Source: Colwellia sp. Arc7-D
GTDB taxonomy: Bacteria; Pseudomonadota; Gammaproteobacteria; Enterobacterales; Alteromonadaceae
NCBI RefSeq assembly: GCF_003061515.1
Contig: NZ_CP028924.1
Location: 1,674,001 to 1,738,000 of the forward strand
Direction: 5' to 3'
DNA: 64,000 bases
A program made the position numbers and the translations under genes. Within the stretch, counting starts at the first letter, position 1, and every line of letters begins with the position of its first letter. The notes under the pieces were generated by a model. The model was not told the origin of the DNA, made no database searches, and worked only from the letters and a program-made list of their open reading frames with translations. Positions 1 to 10,378 of this stretch are shown here, one piece after another.

Positions 1-373
1 GGCAGGCTTGAATGCACTTAGTGCAGCCAATGCAATCTTCTTCAATAATAAAGGCAACTTTTGGCGAGTTATCTGCTTCATGATTACCGTCAAGAGGCTG
101 TACTTCTACGCCCATTAAATCAGCTATTTTTTTTATGGTATCTTCACCGCCCGGAGCACATTTATTAATGGCTTCTCCGTTAGCAACAGCTTCTGCATAG
201 GGTTTACAGCCAGGGTAGCCACACTGACCACATTGTGTTTGAGGAAGTAGGGCGTCTAATTGTTCAGCAAGTGGGTCGCCAATAACTTTAAATTGTATCG
301 ATGCAAAACCTAGTAATGCACCAAATAAAGCGGCAAGTAAACCGACAACGAGTATTGCAATGAGTGTGGTCAT
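1..373 (-). CDS. rnfB: Electron transport complex subunit RnfB (partial)
   Basis: This is the N-terminal 124 or so residues of RnfB, the iron-sulfur subunit of the membrane Rnf complex, which couples ferredoxin/NADH electron transfer to ion movement. The protein opens with a hydrophobic anchor ([20 protein letters not shown]). A cysteine cluster follows ([10 protein letters not shown]), with another cysteine further on in NKCAPGG. The first cysteines of a ferredoxin-type 4Fe-4S site ([11 protein letters not shown]) lie at the window edge, where the gene runs off. The ATG overlaps the rnfA stop by one base (TAATG), so the two are translationally coupled in the usual rnfA-rnfB order. Confidence 0.95.
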   Translation of the reverse strand, partial: MTTLIAILVVGLLAALFGALLGFASIQFKVIGDPLAEQLDALLPQTQCGQCGYPGCKPYAEAVANGEAINKCAPGGEDTIKKIADLMGVEVQPLDGNHEADNSPKVAFIIEEDCIGCTKCIQAC

Positions 374-954
374 TAAAACTTAACCAAGCCAGTGAAGCCC
401 ATAAAGGCTAATGACATTAAACCAGCAGTGATCATGGCGATTGCTGAGCCTTTAAATGGAGTAGGTACGTCGGCATTGGCTAATTTTTCGCGCATGGCTG
501 AAAACATAATTAATACCAATGAAAAACCAACAGCAGCACCAAAGCCATAAATAATAGATTCGAAAAAGTTATGCTGTTCTTGAAAATTCAAGAGTGCAAC
601 GCCTAACACAGCACAGTTGGTGGTGATAAGTGGTAAAAATATACCTAATAGACGATATAAGTTAGCACTCGTTTTGTGTACGACCATTTCGGTAAATTGC
701 ACAACAACCGCAATCACTAAAATAAACGTCATGGTAGTTAAATACTCTAAGCCTAATGGCGCAAGTACATAGCTGTTAACGATGTAGCTTAGTAATGAAG
801 CCAATGTCATAACAAATGTTGTAGCAAAAGACATACCGATGGCGGTTTCAGTTTTAGATGACACCCCCATAAAAGGGCATAAGCCTAGAAACTTAACCAA
901 AACAAAGTTATTTACTAATACTGTGCCAACAAGTAGCAAGAGATAATCAGTCAT
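373..954 (-). CDS. rnfA: Electron transport complex subunit RnfA
   Basis: RnfA is an integral membrane subunit of the Rnf complex. The 193 residues match the family length and are almost entirely hydrophobic, with about six membrane segments. Family signatures include [18 protein letters not shown] near the N terminus and [14 protein letters not shown] in the middle; the conserved cysteines are those thought to hold the intramembrane iron-sulfur centre of RnfA/NqrE-type proteins. It starts at ATG 954 and is the first gene of the operon, directly followed by rnfB. Family assignment is secure. Confidence 0.96.
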   Translation of the reverse strand: MTDYLLLLVGTVLVNNFVLVKFLGLCPFMGVSSKTETAIGMSFATTFVMTLASLLSYIVNSYVLAPLGLEYLTTMTFILVIAVVVQFTEMVVHKTSANLYRLLGIFLPLITTNCAVLGVALLNFQEQHNFFESIIYGFGAAVGFSLVLIMFSAMREKLANADVPTPFKGSAIAMITAGLMSLAFMGFTGLVKF

Positions 955-1121
955 TCGCTCAATATATTACCGTGAAAATTCGCACTATTATCCGTGTTTA
1001 TCAAGCAATAAACAACATACGAACCGTAAGGATATTCATTTTAATGCCTCGTAAGCTAAATGTATGATAAAAAACTGTATTAAAGTTAATCAATTTTGTA
1101 AGCATCAAGCTATTTATTAAG

Positions 1122-1157
1122 TGATAAAAAATAAAAAAGCCACTATATATTAGTGGC
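1122..1157 (-). terminator. Intrinsic terminator of the GGDEF/EAL gene
   Basis: On the minus strand a perfect 7-bp stem (GCCACTA/TAGTGGC, 1139-1157) is followed by a T-rich tract. It lies just downstream of the degenerate GGDEF/EAL gene and before the rnf operon. Confidence 0.85.
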
Positions 1158-1180
1158 TTAAAGAAAAGTTTATTAATTGT

Positions 1181-3067
1181 TTATGAAGAAGATATGGTTC
1201 TTGGTTTACCAATATAAAAACCCTGACAACCATCAACAAATAGTTTCTCAAGCATAAATTTCTCTTCTTGGCTTTCAACGCTTTCGGCTAATACACTGAT
1301 ACTTAATCTGTGAGCTAAATCTACCATCAAGCGCATAAAGTATTGATTGTTTTTATCTTCGTCGATATCACGTGTATAAGTACTATCCATTTTAATAAAA
1401 TCAGGCTTTAAATCTCTAAAGAATTTAAATGAAGTTAAACCAATACCAAAACGTTCAACTGTAATTCGTGCTCCGACTCTATGCACCATATCAATAAAGT
1501 TTTTGCTGGTTTTTATATTATGTTGCAAACCACTTTCTGTGATTTCAAAGACAAGTTTTGAAGCAATAACCGTATCGCGTAGTAATCTTCTCTCAAGCCA
1601 AATAAGAAAGTGACCATCGTTAATTGAACGAGAGCTAACATTAATTCCAAAGAAGTTATCTTGCATATTTCTATTGGCAATTTCTTTTATAGCCGCTTCT
1701 ATGATCATTTGATCAACCGCTACTATTTTATCCAGCTTTTCAGCCATAGCGAAAAAAGAGGCGGTAGGTAAAACATCTTCATTACTATTTAAGAAACGCG
1801 TTAGGATTTCACCGTATACTCGATTGTTTGGACTGCTTGGTTTGATGGGTTGAACCAATAAATTAACTCTTTGATTGGCGATTACACTATCAATCTCTTG
1901 ACGCCAATTTTGATTTCCGTAGCTAGCACTACTATTGTCAAGAATACTGGTGTCGGTTTGAGCATACCAAGCGTTAACTTTTTGTGTTTGCGCAACACTA
2001 ATGCCGGTATCGGCTAGTGCTAATAACTCACCTAGAGGTTTGTCATTATCAAAGTAAACCAAACCGGTATAACCAATAGAGTCTAAATCAGAGGCTTGTT
2101 GGTATTTATTAAAACTGTTAGTGAGCTCTGTCGCAAATGCTTCAGCACTCTTTAAACTAATATTAGGGATTAATGTCGCAAAATCTGAACTATTTAATCT
2201 AAATACTTGCGCTCCTTTATAGCGACTAACAGCATTTTTCATAATATCCGCAACTTTTCGGATATACGTATCACCTTCATGGTAACCATGTATCTGATTA
2301 ATGGTTTGTAATTCAGAGCATCGCGTAATAGATAAAACACCGAAATCTGAACGACTATCAGCATTTTCAAAAAACTGTACAAAGCGGTTACGGTTTTCTA
2401 ATTTAGTTACTGGCTCAATGTAAGCGTCTTTTTCTAGTAAAGCTGTTGCGCTTATTTTATTTGCAATGAGTGCTCTAAGGTCAATTATGCTTTGTTCAAC
2501 TTGAGGTAATGCAATTCCTTCAGCATTAATCTTACCAACACTATCCTTACCTGAAATAACTTGTTCTAGTTCGCGTTTAACTTGATCATCAATTTTTTGT
2601 GCGAATTTACGTGACTTTGCAATACTTAAAGGTGTCGTAAAAATAGCGAAGATTAACGAAATGATAAATACCGCTAAAACTGTTGTTTGTAAAAAGCTTA
2701 ACTCAGTACTGGGGTCTAATTGAAATTGAATGATCAGATTTGAATTTTTTAATTTAACTTGGCTTATAGGGGCTAGGATAAATTCATCTATAAAGGAAGG
2801 TTTGCTCTTTTCATTGACAATAACCTCACCCTCTACATTAATAATATTAATGTATTGATAACGATTAAACTTAGCAAGTTGGCTAGCAAGTTGTTCATTA
2901 CTTCCAAAATTAACTTGTTCGTCCAACGAAAGTAAGATTTGTTGATGTTGACTTTGTTGCTCAGCGGTATGCGATGCTAGCAGAAAAACACCAGCAACTG
3001 CTACACAGGCACATAAGCCTAAAGTAATAAAAAAATTTCTTAATAGTAAACGAGAATATGTATACAT
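1181..3067 (-). CDS. Membrane protein with degenerate GGDEF and EAL domains (CsrD/LapD-like)
   Basis: This 628-residue protein has a TM helix at about residues 9-31, a periplasmic region of about 95 residues, and a second TM at about 126-147. A short linker follows, then a GGDEF-type domain (about 215-370) and an EAL-type domain (about 390-625). Both catalytic signatures are lost. GGDEF reads SSDF (293-296), EAL reads EIL (420-422), and the usual DDFG reads ERFG (538-541). Cyclic-di-GMP synthesis or hydrolysis is therefore unlikely. The architecture and the SSDF signature resemble CsrD, which directs RNase E decay of Csr small RNAs (its GGDEF equivalent is HRSDF). The periplasmic input domain also recalls LapD-type receptors. 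I cannot separate these two roles from sequence alone. The gene is monocistronic with its own terminator. Confidence 0.8.
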   Translation of the reverse strand: MYTYSRLLLRNFFITLGLCACVAVAGVFLLASHTAEQQSQHQQILLSLDEQVNFGSNEQLASQLAKFNRYQYINIINVEGEVIVNEKSKPSFIDEFILAPISQVKLKNSNLIIQFQLDPSTELSFLQTTVLAVFIISLIFAIFTTPLSIAKSRKFAQKIDDQVKRELEQVISGKDSVGKINAEGIALPQVEQSIIDLRALIANKISATALLEKDAYIEPVTKLENRNRFVQFFENADSRSDFGVLSITRCSELQTINQIHGYHEGDTYIRKVADIMKNAVSRYKGAQVFRLNSSDFATLIPNISLKSAEAFATELTNSFNKYQQASDLDSIGYTGLVYFDNDKPLGELLALADTGISVAQTQKVNAWYAQTDTSILDNSSASYGNQNWRQEIDSVIANQRVNLLVQPIKPSSPNNRVYGEILTRFLNSNEDVLPTASFFAMAEKLDKIVAVDQMIIEAAIKEIANRNMQDNFFGINVSSRSINDGHFLIWLERRLLRDTVIASKLVFEITESGLQHNIKTSKNFIDMVHRVGARITVERFGIGLTSFKFFRDLKPDFIKMDSTYTRDIDEDKNNQYFMRLMVDLAHRLSISVLAESVESQEEKFMLEKLFVDGCQGFYIGKPRTISSS

Positions 3068-3274
3068 ATAATTCCAAAGTGTCTTTATGTACTTTCAAAT
3101 AGGGTTGAAAATTATCCGTAGATAACAACTTTTATCATAAATTGTACTAATTTACTAACTATCTGATAATGCCGCAATAATTATTATAGTAATGTTAGGG
3201 GAAATAGTAACTATTCTTTTATAACATGTGCGATAAGTTTATAGTCATCACCTAAAAGCGGTGTGAAAATTAGC

Positions 3275-3303
3275 TTGCTATAAAAACAGCAACTCTATAT
3301 AAT
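3275..3303 (+). promoter_or_regulatory. Sigma-70 promoter of the rimP-nusA-infB operon
   Basis: A TTGCTA -35 box (3275-3280) and a perfect TATAAT -10 box (3298-3303) are separated by 17 bp. It lies about 250 bp upstream of rimP, leaving a long structured leader. Confidence 0.7.
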
Positions 3304-3423
3304 TTGCGCAGCTTTAATATAGCAATATCTCACTGAAAAGATTTTTTATCGAAGTTTGATAACAATCTAAGATATTGTTGTACAGAACCAAGAGTGTTAT
3401 TGCTTGGTTTACATCGTGGGTTC

Positions 3424-3525
3424 AGTGAATAAGCCCCGCGTATTGGGGCTTTTTTGTATCTTAACTTTGTGAAAAGGTGCAATAGCAGCAAGGTATATCG
3501 CTGGGCTTTAAGCCCTTTTTTTGTT
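3424..3525 (+). promoter_or_regulatory. rimP leader with two terminator-like hairpins
   Basis: Two hairpins, each followed by a T run, lie in the untranslated leader. The first is AAGCCCC..GGGGCTT at about 3431-3456; the second is GGGCTTTAAGCCC followed by a T run at about 3504-3525. Terminators placed inside a leader before an essential operon suggest attenuation. A rimP leader RNA motif has been described in gammaproteobacteria and this is the expected position. That the two are homologous is inference. Confidence 0.55.
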
Positions 3526-3555
3526 TCTGGACTCTTCCAAATTGGAGAAAAGTGA

Positions 3556-4017
3556 TTGGCTAAATTTGAACACAAATTAACCGCAATGTTACGTCCTGCC
3601 GTTGAAGAAACGGGTAAGGAATTATTAGGCGTTGAATTTATCAGTGCCGGCAACCATTCGGTTTTAAGATTATTTATCGACCATGAAAATGGTATCGATG
3701 TTGATGACTGCGCTGAAGTAAGTCGTCAAGTAGGGGCTATTCTCGATGTAGAAGACCCAATTAGTAGTGAATATAGTTTAGAAGTTTCATCACCGGGGCT
3801 TGATCGCCCACTTTTTGAAAAAGTGCAATTTGAAGCGGTTGTTGGTGAAACGGTCGAAGCGAAAATTTCAATGCCATTAAATGGTCGTCGTAAATTCAAA
3901 GGTAAATTAGTTGCCGTTGAAAACGAAAGTTTGATTGTAATGGTTGATAACGAGGAATATGAACTTGTTATCAGTAACATTGACAAGGCTCACCTTGTTT
4001 ATAACCACACCAAATAA
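3556..4017 (+). CDS. rimP: Ribosome maturation factor RimP
   Basis: RimP assists assembly of the 30S subunit. The protein has 153 residues, the usual size. It carries the family core FISAGNHSVLRLFIDHENG, the segment SSPGLDRPL and a C-terminal SH3-like barrel. The start is TTG at 3556, supported by GGAG at 3544-3547 eight bases upstream and by the N-terminal match to the family. It is the first gene of the rimP-nusA-infB operon. Confidence 0.95.
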   Translation: MAKFEHKLTAMLRPAVEETGKELLGVEFISAGNHSVLRLFIDHENGIDVDDCAEVSRQVGAILDVEDPISSEYSLEVSSPGLDRPLFEKVQFEAVVGETVEAKISMPLNGRRKFKGKLVAVENESLIVMVDNEEYELVISNIDKAHLVYNHTK

Positions 4018-4045
4018 TTTATAATAATGAGAAAGGCTAACTAGC

Positions 4046-5542
4046 ATGAGTAAGGAAATATTACTGGTCGTAGATGCTGTTTCTAATGAAAAGGCATTAC
4101 CACGAGAAAGCATTTTTGAAGCGATGGAAACAGCTTTAGAAACAGCGACAAAAAAGAAATATGAAGGTGACATTTTAGTTCGTGTAAGTATTGACCGTGC
4201 AACGGGTGAGTTTGAAACTTTTCGCCGTTGGTTAGTTGTTGATGAAAGCGAAACACCGATGGAAAACCCGTATGCTGAGATGAGTTTAGCAGCGGCGCAA
4301 TATGATGAACCAGAGTTAAACGTTGGCGATTTTGTTGAAGACCAAATTGAGTCTGTTAAGTTTGACCGTGTAACAACACAAACAGCAAAACAAGTTATTG
4401 TACAAAAAATTCGCGAAGCTGAACGTGGACTTATCGTTGATGCTTACCAAGAGCAAATTGGTGAAATCATCACTGGTGTTGTCAAAAAAGCAAGCCGTGA
4501 TAGTGTCATTTTAGATCTAGGTAACAACGCTGAAGCTATAATTTATCGTGATGACATGTTACCGCGCGAAAGCTTTCGTCCAGGCGATCGTATTCGTGGT
4601 TTACTTTATGAAATTAAACCAGAAGCACGCGGCGCACAATTATTTGTAAGTCGTACTAAACCTGAAATGTTGATTGAACTTTTCCGTGTTGAAGTGCCAG
4701 AAATTGGTGAAGAAATGCTTGAGATTAAAGGCGCAGCTCGCGATCCTGGTTCTCGTGCAAAAATTTCTGTTAAAAGTAACGACAAACGTATCGACCCAGT
4801 TGGCGCGTGTGTTGGTATGCGTGGTTCACGTGTGCAAGCTGTTTCAAGTGAGTTAGGCGGCGAACGTGTTGACATCGTTTTATATGATGACAACCCTGCA
4901 CAATACGTTATCAATGCAATGGCACCAGCTGAAGTGGCTTCTATCATTGTTGATGAAGACAAAAACACGATGGATATCGCTGTTGAAGAAGGCAATTTAG
5001 CCATGGCCATTGGCCGTAGTGGTCAAAACATACGTTTAGCTAGCCAGTTAACAGGCTGGGAACTTAACGTGATGACTGTTGCTGACATGAACGAAAAGCA
5101 CCAAGCTGAAAACGATAAAGTATTAACACTATTTATTGATAAGTTAGATCTTGATGAAGATTTTGCTTTGATGTTAGTAGAAGAAGGCTTTACTTCGTTA
5201 GAAGAAATTGCTTACGTACCTGTTGCTGAAATGCTTGATATTGACGGTATGGATGAAGACATTGTTGAAGAATTGCGCGAACGTGCAAAAGCAGCAATTA
5301 CTACTCAAGCACTTGCAAGTGAAGAAACACTTGAAGGTGCAGAGCCAGCTGAAGATTTATTAAATCTTGCTGGCTTAGAACGCCATTTAGCGTTTGTATT
5401 AGCGAGTCGTGGTATTACAACATTAGAACATCTTGCAGAGCAAGGCGTTGATGAAATATCAGACATTGAAGAATTAGATGAAACCAAAGCGGGCGAGCTA
5501 ATTATGGCTGCACGTAATATTTGTTGGTTTAACGAAGAATAA
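4046..5542 (+). CDS. nusA: Transcription termination/antitermination factor NusA
   Basis: NusA binds RNA polymerase and nascent RNA and modulates pausing, termination and antitermination. The 498 residues show the family order: an N-terminal polymerase-binding domain (about 1-125), an S1 domain (about 130-200), and two KH domains with [14 protein letters not shown] and [16 protein letters not shown]. Two acidic helix-hairpin-helix repeats at the C terminus are typical of gammaproteobacteria. It lies 28 bp after rimP and 21 bp before infB. Confidence 0.98.
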   Translation: MSKEILLVVDAVSNEKALPRESIFEAMETALETATKKKYEGDILVRVSIDRATGEFETFRRWLVVDESETPMENPYAEMSLAAAQYDEPELNVGDFVEDQIESVKFDRVTTQTAKQVIVQKIREAERGLIVDAYQEQIGEIITGVVKKASRDSVILDLGNNAEAIIYRDDMLPRESFRPGDRIRGLLYEIKPEARGAQLFVSRTKPEMLIELFRVEVPEIGEEMLEIKGAARDPGSRAKISVKSNDKRIDPVGACVGMRGSRVQAVSSELGGERVDIVLYDDNPAQYVINAMAPAEVASIIVDEDKNTMDIAVEEGNLAMAIGRSGQNIRLASQLTGWELNVMTVADMNEKHQAENDKVLTLFIDKLDLDEDFALMLVEEGFTSLEEIAYVPVAEMLDIDGMDEDIVEELRERAKAAITTQALASEETLEGAEPAEDLLNLAGLERHLAFVLASRGITTLEHLAEQGVDEISDIEELDETKAGELIMAARNICWFNEE

Positions 5543-5563
5543 CTCATCGGGAGAATTATATAG

Positions 5564-8251
5564 ATGGCAAACGTAACAGTAGAACAACTTGCCAAAGAGA
5601 TCGGTACACCGGTGGATCGCTTAGTTAGCCAATTGGCTGACTCAGGTGTGAGCAAATCGGCGACCGATTCTGTTTCGCAAGAAGAAAAAGAAAACCTACT
5701 TGATTATTTGAAAAAGCAACACGGTGATGACTCAACTGCTAACCCAAGCAAAATGACATTAAGCCGTAAGAAAAAATCTACGCTGGTTTTAGGCCACGGT
5801 AGCAAAGCTAAATCAGTTCAAGTAGAAGTACGTAAAAAGCGTACCTATGTAAAACGTAGTGACTTAGAAGAACAACAACAAGCTGAAGTTGAAGCGAAAG
5901 CTGCAGAAGAAGCACGTGTTCAAGCTGAAATTGATGCAAAAGCGAAAGCTGAAGCTGATGCAAAAGAAGCTGAGAATGCACGTGCAGCTGCAGCCGCAAA
6001 AGCAGAAGTACAGGCAGAAGCTAAAGCAGAAGCGAAAGTTGAAGCCGAAGCTAAAGCTAAGCAAGCTGCAATCACTAAAGCAAAAAATATTGAAGATGCG
6101 CCTAAAGCCGCGCCAGTAGTTGCAGAAACTGAAGAAGCTAAAAAATTACGTCTACAACAAGAAGCAGAATTAACAGCGAAAGCTGAAGAAGAAGCTAAAT
6201 TGTCTGCAGAAGTTGCACGTAAACTTGCTGAAGAAAACGAGTCTCGTTGGAAAGAGCAAGAAGCTGAGCGTAAAGCGAAAGAAAAAGAAGTGGTACATTT
6301 AACATCTTCTAAATACGCGCAAGAAGCTGAAGATAAAAGTGACTCTGCCGATGAAAGTGGTCGTCGACGTAAGAAGAAAAAGCCAGCTGGCCAAGATAGA
6401 AATAATCGTGGCGGGCGTAATGCAAGAGGCAAAGGTAAGTTAAGCTTATCTTCTCCGCAAAGTTTAAAACATGGTTTCACGAAACCAGTAGAAATTAAGC
6501 TTAACGAAGTACGCATTGGCGAAACTATTTCAGTTGCTGAACTAGCCAATAAAATGTCTGTTAAAGGCGCTGAAGTTGTTAAAGCTATGTTTAAAATGGG
6601 TGCAATGGCAACCATTAACCAAGTGATTGACCAAGAAACAGCGGCATTAGTTGCTGAAGAAATGGGTCGTGAAGTGGTACTTGTAAAAGAAAATGCCCTT
6701 GAAGAAGCGGTACTTTCAGATCGTGGCCATACAGGTGAAGCGATTACACGTGCACCGGTTGTAACTATCATGGGTCATGTTGACCACGGTAAAACATCAT
6801 TACTTGATCACATTCGTGAAGCAAAAGTAGCTGACGGCGAAGCCGGCGGTATTACTCAGCATATTGGTGCATACCATGTAGAAACAGGACACGGAATGAT
6901 TACATTCCTTGATACTCCTGGTCATGCGGCGTTTACGTCTATGCGTTCACGTGGTGCTAAAGCTACTGATATCGTTATTATTGTTGTTGCAGCAGATGAT
7001 GGTGTAATGCCGCAAACTGTTGAAGCGATTCAACATGCTAAAGCATCTGATGCGCCGATTATCATCGCAGTTAACAAAATGGATAAAGAAGGTGCTGATC
7101 CAGATCGTGTTAAGAGTGAGTTATCACAACACGACGTACTTTCTGAAGAGTGGGGCGGCGACGTTCAATTCTGTCACGTATCAGCTAAAACTGGCTTAGG
7201 TATTGACGAATTACTTGATGCAATATTACTTCAATCTGAAGTATTAGAACTGACAGCTGTTGTTGATAAAATGGCTAACGGTGTTGTGGTTGAATCTAAA
7301 CTTGATAAAGGCCGTGGCCCAGTTGCTACTGTACTTGTTCAAGAAGGTACATTGAACCAAGGTGATATCGTACTTTGTGGTTTAGAATACGGTCGTGTTC
7401 GTGCCATGCGTGATGAGAACGGTAAAACTATTCAATCTGCAGGCCCATCTATTCCAGTAGAAATTATTGGTTTAAGTGGTGTGCCAATTGCGGGTGATGA
7501 AGCAACCGTTGTTAAAGATGAGAAGAAAGCGCGTGAAGTTGCTTTATTCCGTCAAGGCAAGTTCCGTGATGTTAAACTTGCTCGTCAACAGAAATCTAAA
7601 CTTGAAAACATGTTTGCTAACATGGCTTCAGGTGAAGTTTCAGAAGTAAACGTTGTACTTAAATCAGATGTTCAAGGTTCACTTGAAGCAATTTCTGATT
7701 CATTAACTAAGCTTTCTACTGACGAAGTTAAAGTACGTATTATTGGTAGTGGTGTTGGTGCTATTACTGAAACTGATGCAACACTTGCTGCTGCTTCTAA
7801 TGCGATTATGGTTGGTTTCAACGTACGTGCTGATGCAACTGCGCGTAAAGTGATTGAAGCTGAGAAAATCGATTTACGTTACTATAGTGTTATCTATGCA
7901 TTGATTGATGAAGTTAAAGCAGCAATGAGCGGTATGCTTGCTCCTGAGTTTAAACAAGAAATCATTGGTTTAGCACAAGTTCGTGATGTATTTAAGTCTC
8001 CTAAGATTGGCGCGATTGCTGGTTGTATGGTTACTGAAGGTATTATCAAACGCTCAGCTCCAATTCGTGTATTACGTGATAACGTCGTTATTTACGAAGG
8101 TGAGTTGGAATCGTTACGTCGCTTTAAAGATGACGTACAAGAAGTTCGTAACGCTACTGAATGTGGTATTGGTGTTAAGAACTACAACGATGTTCGCGTT
8201 GGTGACCAAATTGAAGTATTTGAAACGGTTGAGATTAAACGCACACTTTAA
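5564..8251 (+). CDS. infB: Translation initiation factor IF-2
   Basis: IF-2 is the GTPase that places initiator tRNA on the 30S subunit and promotes subunit joining. The 895 residues start with an IF2N domain. A long Ala/Lys/Glu-rich charged segment (about 100-260) and a second IF2N-like domain (about 310-370) follow. The G domain begins with GHVDHGKT at residue 404 and continues with DTPGHAAF and NKMD; the beta-barrel and C-terminal fMet-tRNA-binding domains complete it. The low-complexity charged segment is normal for enteric-type IF-2. Confidence 0.98.
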   Translation: MANVTVEQLAKEIGTPVDRLVSQLADSGVSKSATDSVSQEEKENLLDYLKKQHGDDSTANPSKMTLSRKKKSTLVLGHGSKAKSVQVEVRKKRTYVKRSDLEEQQQAEVEAKAAEEARVQAEIDAKAKAEADAKEAENARAAAAAKAEVQAEAKAEAKVEAEAKAKQAAITKAKNIEDAPKAAPVVAETEEAKKLRLQQEAELTAKAEEEAKLSAEVARKLAEENESRWKEQEAERKAKEKEVVHLTSSKYAQEAEDKSDSADESGRRRKKKKPAGQDRNNRGGRNARGKGKLSLSSPQSLKHGFTKPVEIKLNEVRIGETISVAELANKMSVKGAEVVKAMFKMGAMATINQVIDQETAALVAEEMGREVVLVKENALEEAVLSDRGHTGEAITRAPVVTIMGHVDHGKTSLLDHIREAKVADGEAGGITQHIGAYHVETGHGMITFLDTPGHAAFTSMRSRGAKATDIVIIVVAADDGVMPQTVEAIQHAKASDAPIIIAVNKMDKEGADPDRVKSELSQHDVLSEEWGGDVQFCHVSAKTGLGIDELLDAILLQSEVLELTAVVDKMANGVVVESKLDKGRGPVATVLVQEGTLNQGDIVLCGLEYGRVRAMRDENGKTIQSAGPSIPVEIIGLSGVPIAGDEATVVKDEKKAREVALFRQGKFRDVKLARQQKSKLENMFANMASGEVSEVNVVLKSDVQGSLEAISDSLTKLSTDEVKVRIIGSGVGAITETDATLAAASNAIMVGFNVRADATARKVIEAEKIDLRYYSVIYALIDEVKAAMSGMLAPEFKQEIIGLAQVRDVFKSPKIGAIAGCMVTEGIIKRSAPIRVLRDNVVIYEGELESLRRFKDDVQEVRNATECGIGVKNYNDVRVGDQIEVFETVEIKRTL

Positions 8252-8277
8252 TCGCGTTTAGTTTTCATGGTTTAGTT

Positions 8278-8302
8278 AAAATGGGGGCTTAGCCTCCATT
8301 TT
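8278..8302 (+). terminator. Hairpin between infB and rbfA
   Basis: AAAATGGGGGC and GCCTCCATTTT form an 11-bp stem with one G-T pair and a 3-base loop, followed by a T-rich run. It may partly terminate or end-stabilise infB transcripts, since rbfA-truB continue downstream on the same strand. Confidence 0.75.
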
Positions 8303-8386
8303 CATTTACAAAATATACCTAATATTCAAATTGAGAACGGCTATATCCGTATTACTTGAACCCGTATTAGGTTGTAGGAATTATTT

Positions 8387-8794
8387 ATGGCAAGAGAATT
8401 TGCTCGTACTGATCGAGTTGCACAAGAAATTCAAAAAGAAATCGCGATGATTATTCAACGCGAAGTAAAAGATCCACGTTTAGGCATGGTTACGGTGAAT
8501 GCAGTAGAAATTACCCGTGATTTAGCTTATGCAAAAATATTTGTTACCTTCTTTACATTAGAAGGACAAAACGTTGATGTTTCAATTGATGTATTAAATG
8601 AAGCTTCAAGTTATATTCGTACTTTGTTAGCTAAACGTATTAATGCGCGCATTATGCCCGAGCTTAGATTTATCTATGATAGCTCAATGGTTGAAGGTGT
8701 TCGCATGGGTAACTTAGTAGACAAAGCCGTAGCTGAAGACATGAAAAATCACGAAGGTGAAATCGACGAAACACAAAAGCCAGAGAGTGAATAA
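8387..8794 (+). CDS. rbfA: 30S ribosome-binding factor RbfA
   Basis: RbfA is a KH-fold 16S rRNA maturation factor important in the cold. The 135 residues include the family motifs [36 protein letters not shown] and [10 protein letters not shown]. An ATG at 8387 follows a TAGGAA ribosome-binding site. It ends 2 bp before the truB start. Confidence 0.97.
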   Translation: MAREFARTDRVAQEIQKEIAMIIQREVKDPRLGMVTVNAVEITRDLAYAKIFVTFFTLEGQNVDVSIDVLNEASSYIRTLLAKRINARIMPELRFIYDSSMVEGVRMGNLVDKAVAEDMKNHEGEIDETQKPESE

Positions 8795-8796
8795 TA

Positions 8797-9741
8797 ATGG
8801 CTAAGAAAAGAAAAGGCCGTGCTATTAACGGTGTTTTGTTACTCGATAAACCTTACGATATGTCATCTAACAATGCATTGCAGCGAGTAAAGCACATTTA
8901 CTTTGCACAAAAAGCAGGGCATACCGGTGCATTAGATCCACTCGCTACCGGCATGTTACCGGTATGTTTGGGCGAAGGGACTAAGTTTTCTCAGTTTTTG
9001 CTTGATACCGATAAAACTTATCAAGTTACTGCGAAATTAGGTATTCGTACCACAACCAGCGATGTTGATGGTGAAGTGGTAAGCGAAAAGCCTGTTGAGG
9101 TTACAGCTGAGCAACTCGCCACAGCATTAGCGACTTTTCGTGGTACAACGCAACAAATCCCATCAATGTACTCTGCATTAAAGTATCAAGGGCAACCTTT
9201 ATATAAATATGCTCGTGAAGGGATTGAAGTACCGAGAGAATCACGTGATATAACAGTGTTTAGGTTAGATTTATTACGTTTTGAAGGTGATGAAGTCGAC
9301 TTAGATATTCATGTATCTAAAGGTACTTATATCCGCACCATTATCGATGATTTAGGTGAGCTTTTAGGATGTGGTGCACATGTTGCCAATCTTCGTCGCA
9401 GTGCTGTGGGTAATTATCCAACCGATAGAATGGTGACAATGACAGCGTTAGAGGCATTGTTAGCACAAGCAGAAGCTGAAGAAGTAGCTCCGTCGGTTTA
9501 TTTAGACCCTTTGCTATTACCTATGACCACCGCATGCGATGGTATACCAGCGGTATTTGTTGATGATATGTCAGCAAATTTTTTACGTCATGGTAACCCT
9601 GTTCAATGTTCTGGCGGTCCAAGTCATGGCTTAGTACAGGTTTTTATTGGTGATGATGTCGATACAGGTGAGTTTATTGGTGTTGGTGAAATTGACGATG
9701 ATGGTTTAGTTGCCCCAAAACGAATTACAGTTGTTGGTTAA
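8797..9741 (+). CDS. truB: tRNA pseudouridine(55) synthase TruB
   Basis: TruB makes pseudouridine 55 in the T loop of tRNAs. The 314 residues carry the catalytic motif [15 protein letters not shown] with the nucleophile Asp at residue 47, the segment [15 protein letters not shown], and a C-terminal PUA-like domain. The ATG lies in the TAATAATG junction with rbfA, and the ribosome-binding site is inside the rbfA 3' end. Confidence 0.97.
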   Translation: MAKKRKGRAINGVLLLDKPYDMSSNNALQRVKHIYFAQKAGHTGALDPLATGMLPVCLGEGTKFSQFLLDTDKTYQVTAKLGIRTTTSDVDGEVVSEKPVEVTAEQLATALATFRGTTQQIPSMYSALKYQGQPLYKYAREGIEVPRESRDITVFRLDLLRFEGDEVDLDIHVSKGTYIRTIIDDLGELLGCGAHVANLRRSAVGNYPTDRMVTMTALEALLAQAEAEEVAPSVYLDPLLLPMTTACDGIPAVFVDDMSANFLRHGNPVQCSGGPSHGLVQVFIGDDVDTGEFIGVGEIDDDGLVAPKRITVVG

Positions 9742-9774
9742 TTAATATGCAGGAGATGGTGTCATCAGTAAAAG

Positions 9775-9802
9775 TTGCATTTAGAGCAATTACTGATAGA
9801 AT
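9775..9802 (+). promoter_or_regulatory. Candidate rpsO promoter
   Basis: TTGCAT (9775-9780) and TAGAAT (9797-9802) are spaced 16 bp apart in the truB-rpsO gap. The -10 box is good and the -35 box is weak. An internal rpsO promoter at this place is known in E. coli; this site is inferred. Confidence 0.4.
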
Positions 9803-9880
9803 ACGCGCTCTTAGAACGTCTTGCTGATTTAGTGTTCGGCTTGACGCGATTTTTAAAACACTAAAATTAAGGTAAATATT

Positions 9881-10150
9881 ATGTCTTTAAACGCTGCTGA
9901 AAAAGCTGCAATCGTTGCAGAATACGCCCAAGCTGAAGGTGATACTGGTTCTCCAGAAGTACAAGTTGCATTGTTAACTGTACAAATCAACCACTTGCAA
10001 GGTCACTTTAAACAGCACATCCATGATCATCACTCACGTCGTGGTCTATTACGTATGGTAAGCCAACGTCGTAAATTACTTGATTACTTAAAAGGCAAAA
10101 ACGTTGAACGTTACACTGCTTTAATCGGTAAATTAGGTCTACGTCGTTAA
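9881..10150 (+). CDS. rpsO: 30S ribosomal protein S15
   Basis: S15 binds the central domain of 16S rRNA and nucleates platform assembly. The 89-residue protein has the typical length and motifs: [36 protein letters not shown] and the final LIGKLGLRR. The 139-bp leader before it is long enough for the autoregulatory fold seen in E. coli, though I did not resolve one here. A strong terminator follows. Confidence 0.98.
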   Translation: MSLNAAEKAAIVAEYAQAEGDTGSPEVQVALLTVQINHLQGHFKQHIHDHHSRRGLLRMVSQRRKLLDYLKGKNVERYTALIGKLGLRR

Positions 10151-10175
10151 GACTAGATTTAAACAAAGAATATTC

Positions 10176-10201
10176 AAAGGAGCCTAATGGCTCCTTTTTT
10201 G
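10176..10201 (+). terminator. Intrinsic terminator after rpsO
   Basis: AAAGGAGCC / GGCTCCTTT stem with a TAAT loop and a long T run. It separates rpsO from the following hydrolase gene. Confidence 0.93.
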
Positions 10202-10378
10202 TTTTTGGCTTATCGATTTATAAAATTTAGTTATATATTTGTTATCTGAAAAGCAAAGCTACAAACACAGTTGTAAGAGTAAGAGTAAGTGTTGCTTTGC
10301 TACGGCACTTTGGTTAGTTTATTTATCTCCAATATTTTTGATAAATAAACTGTTAATTATAAGGCCTACCTAAAGTTG

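Noticed and set aside
3330..3653. 107-codon minus-strand ORF over the rimP leader
   Set aside because: It spans two terminator hairpins and the rimP start; there is no ribosome-binding site or family match.
5920..6771. 283-codon minus-strand ORF inside infB
   Set aside because: It is the antisense of the repetitive Ala/Lys/Glu-coding segment of IF-2 and is serine/alanine low complexity.
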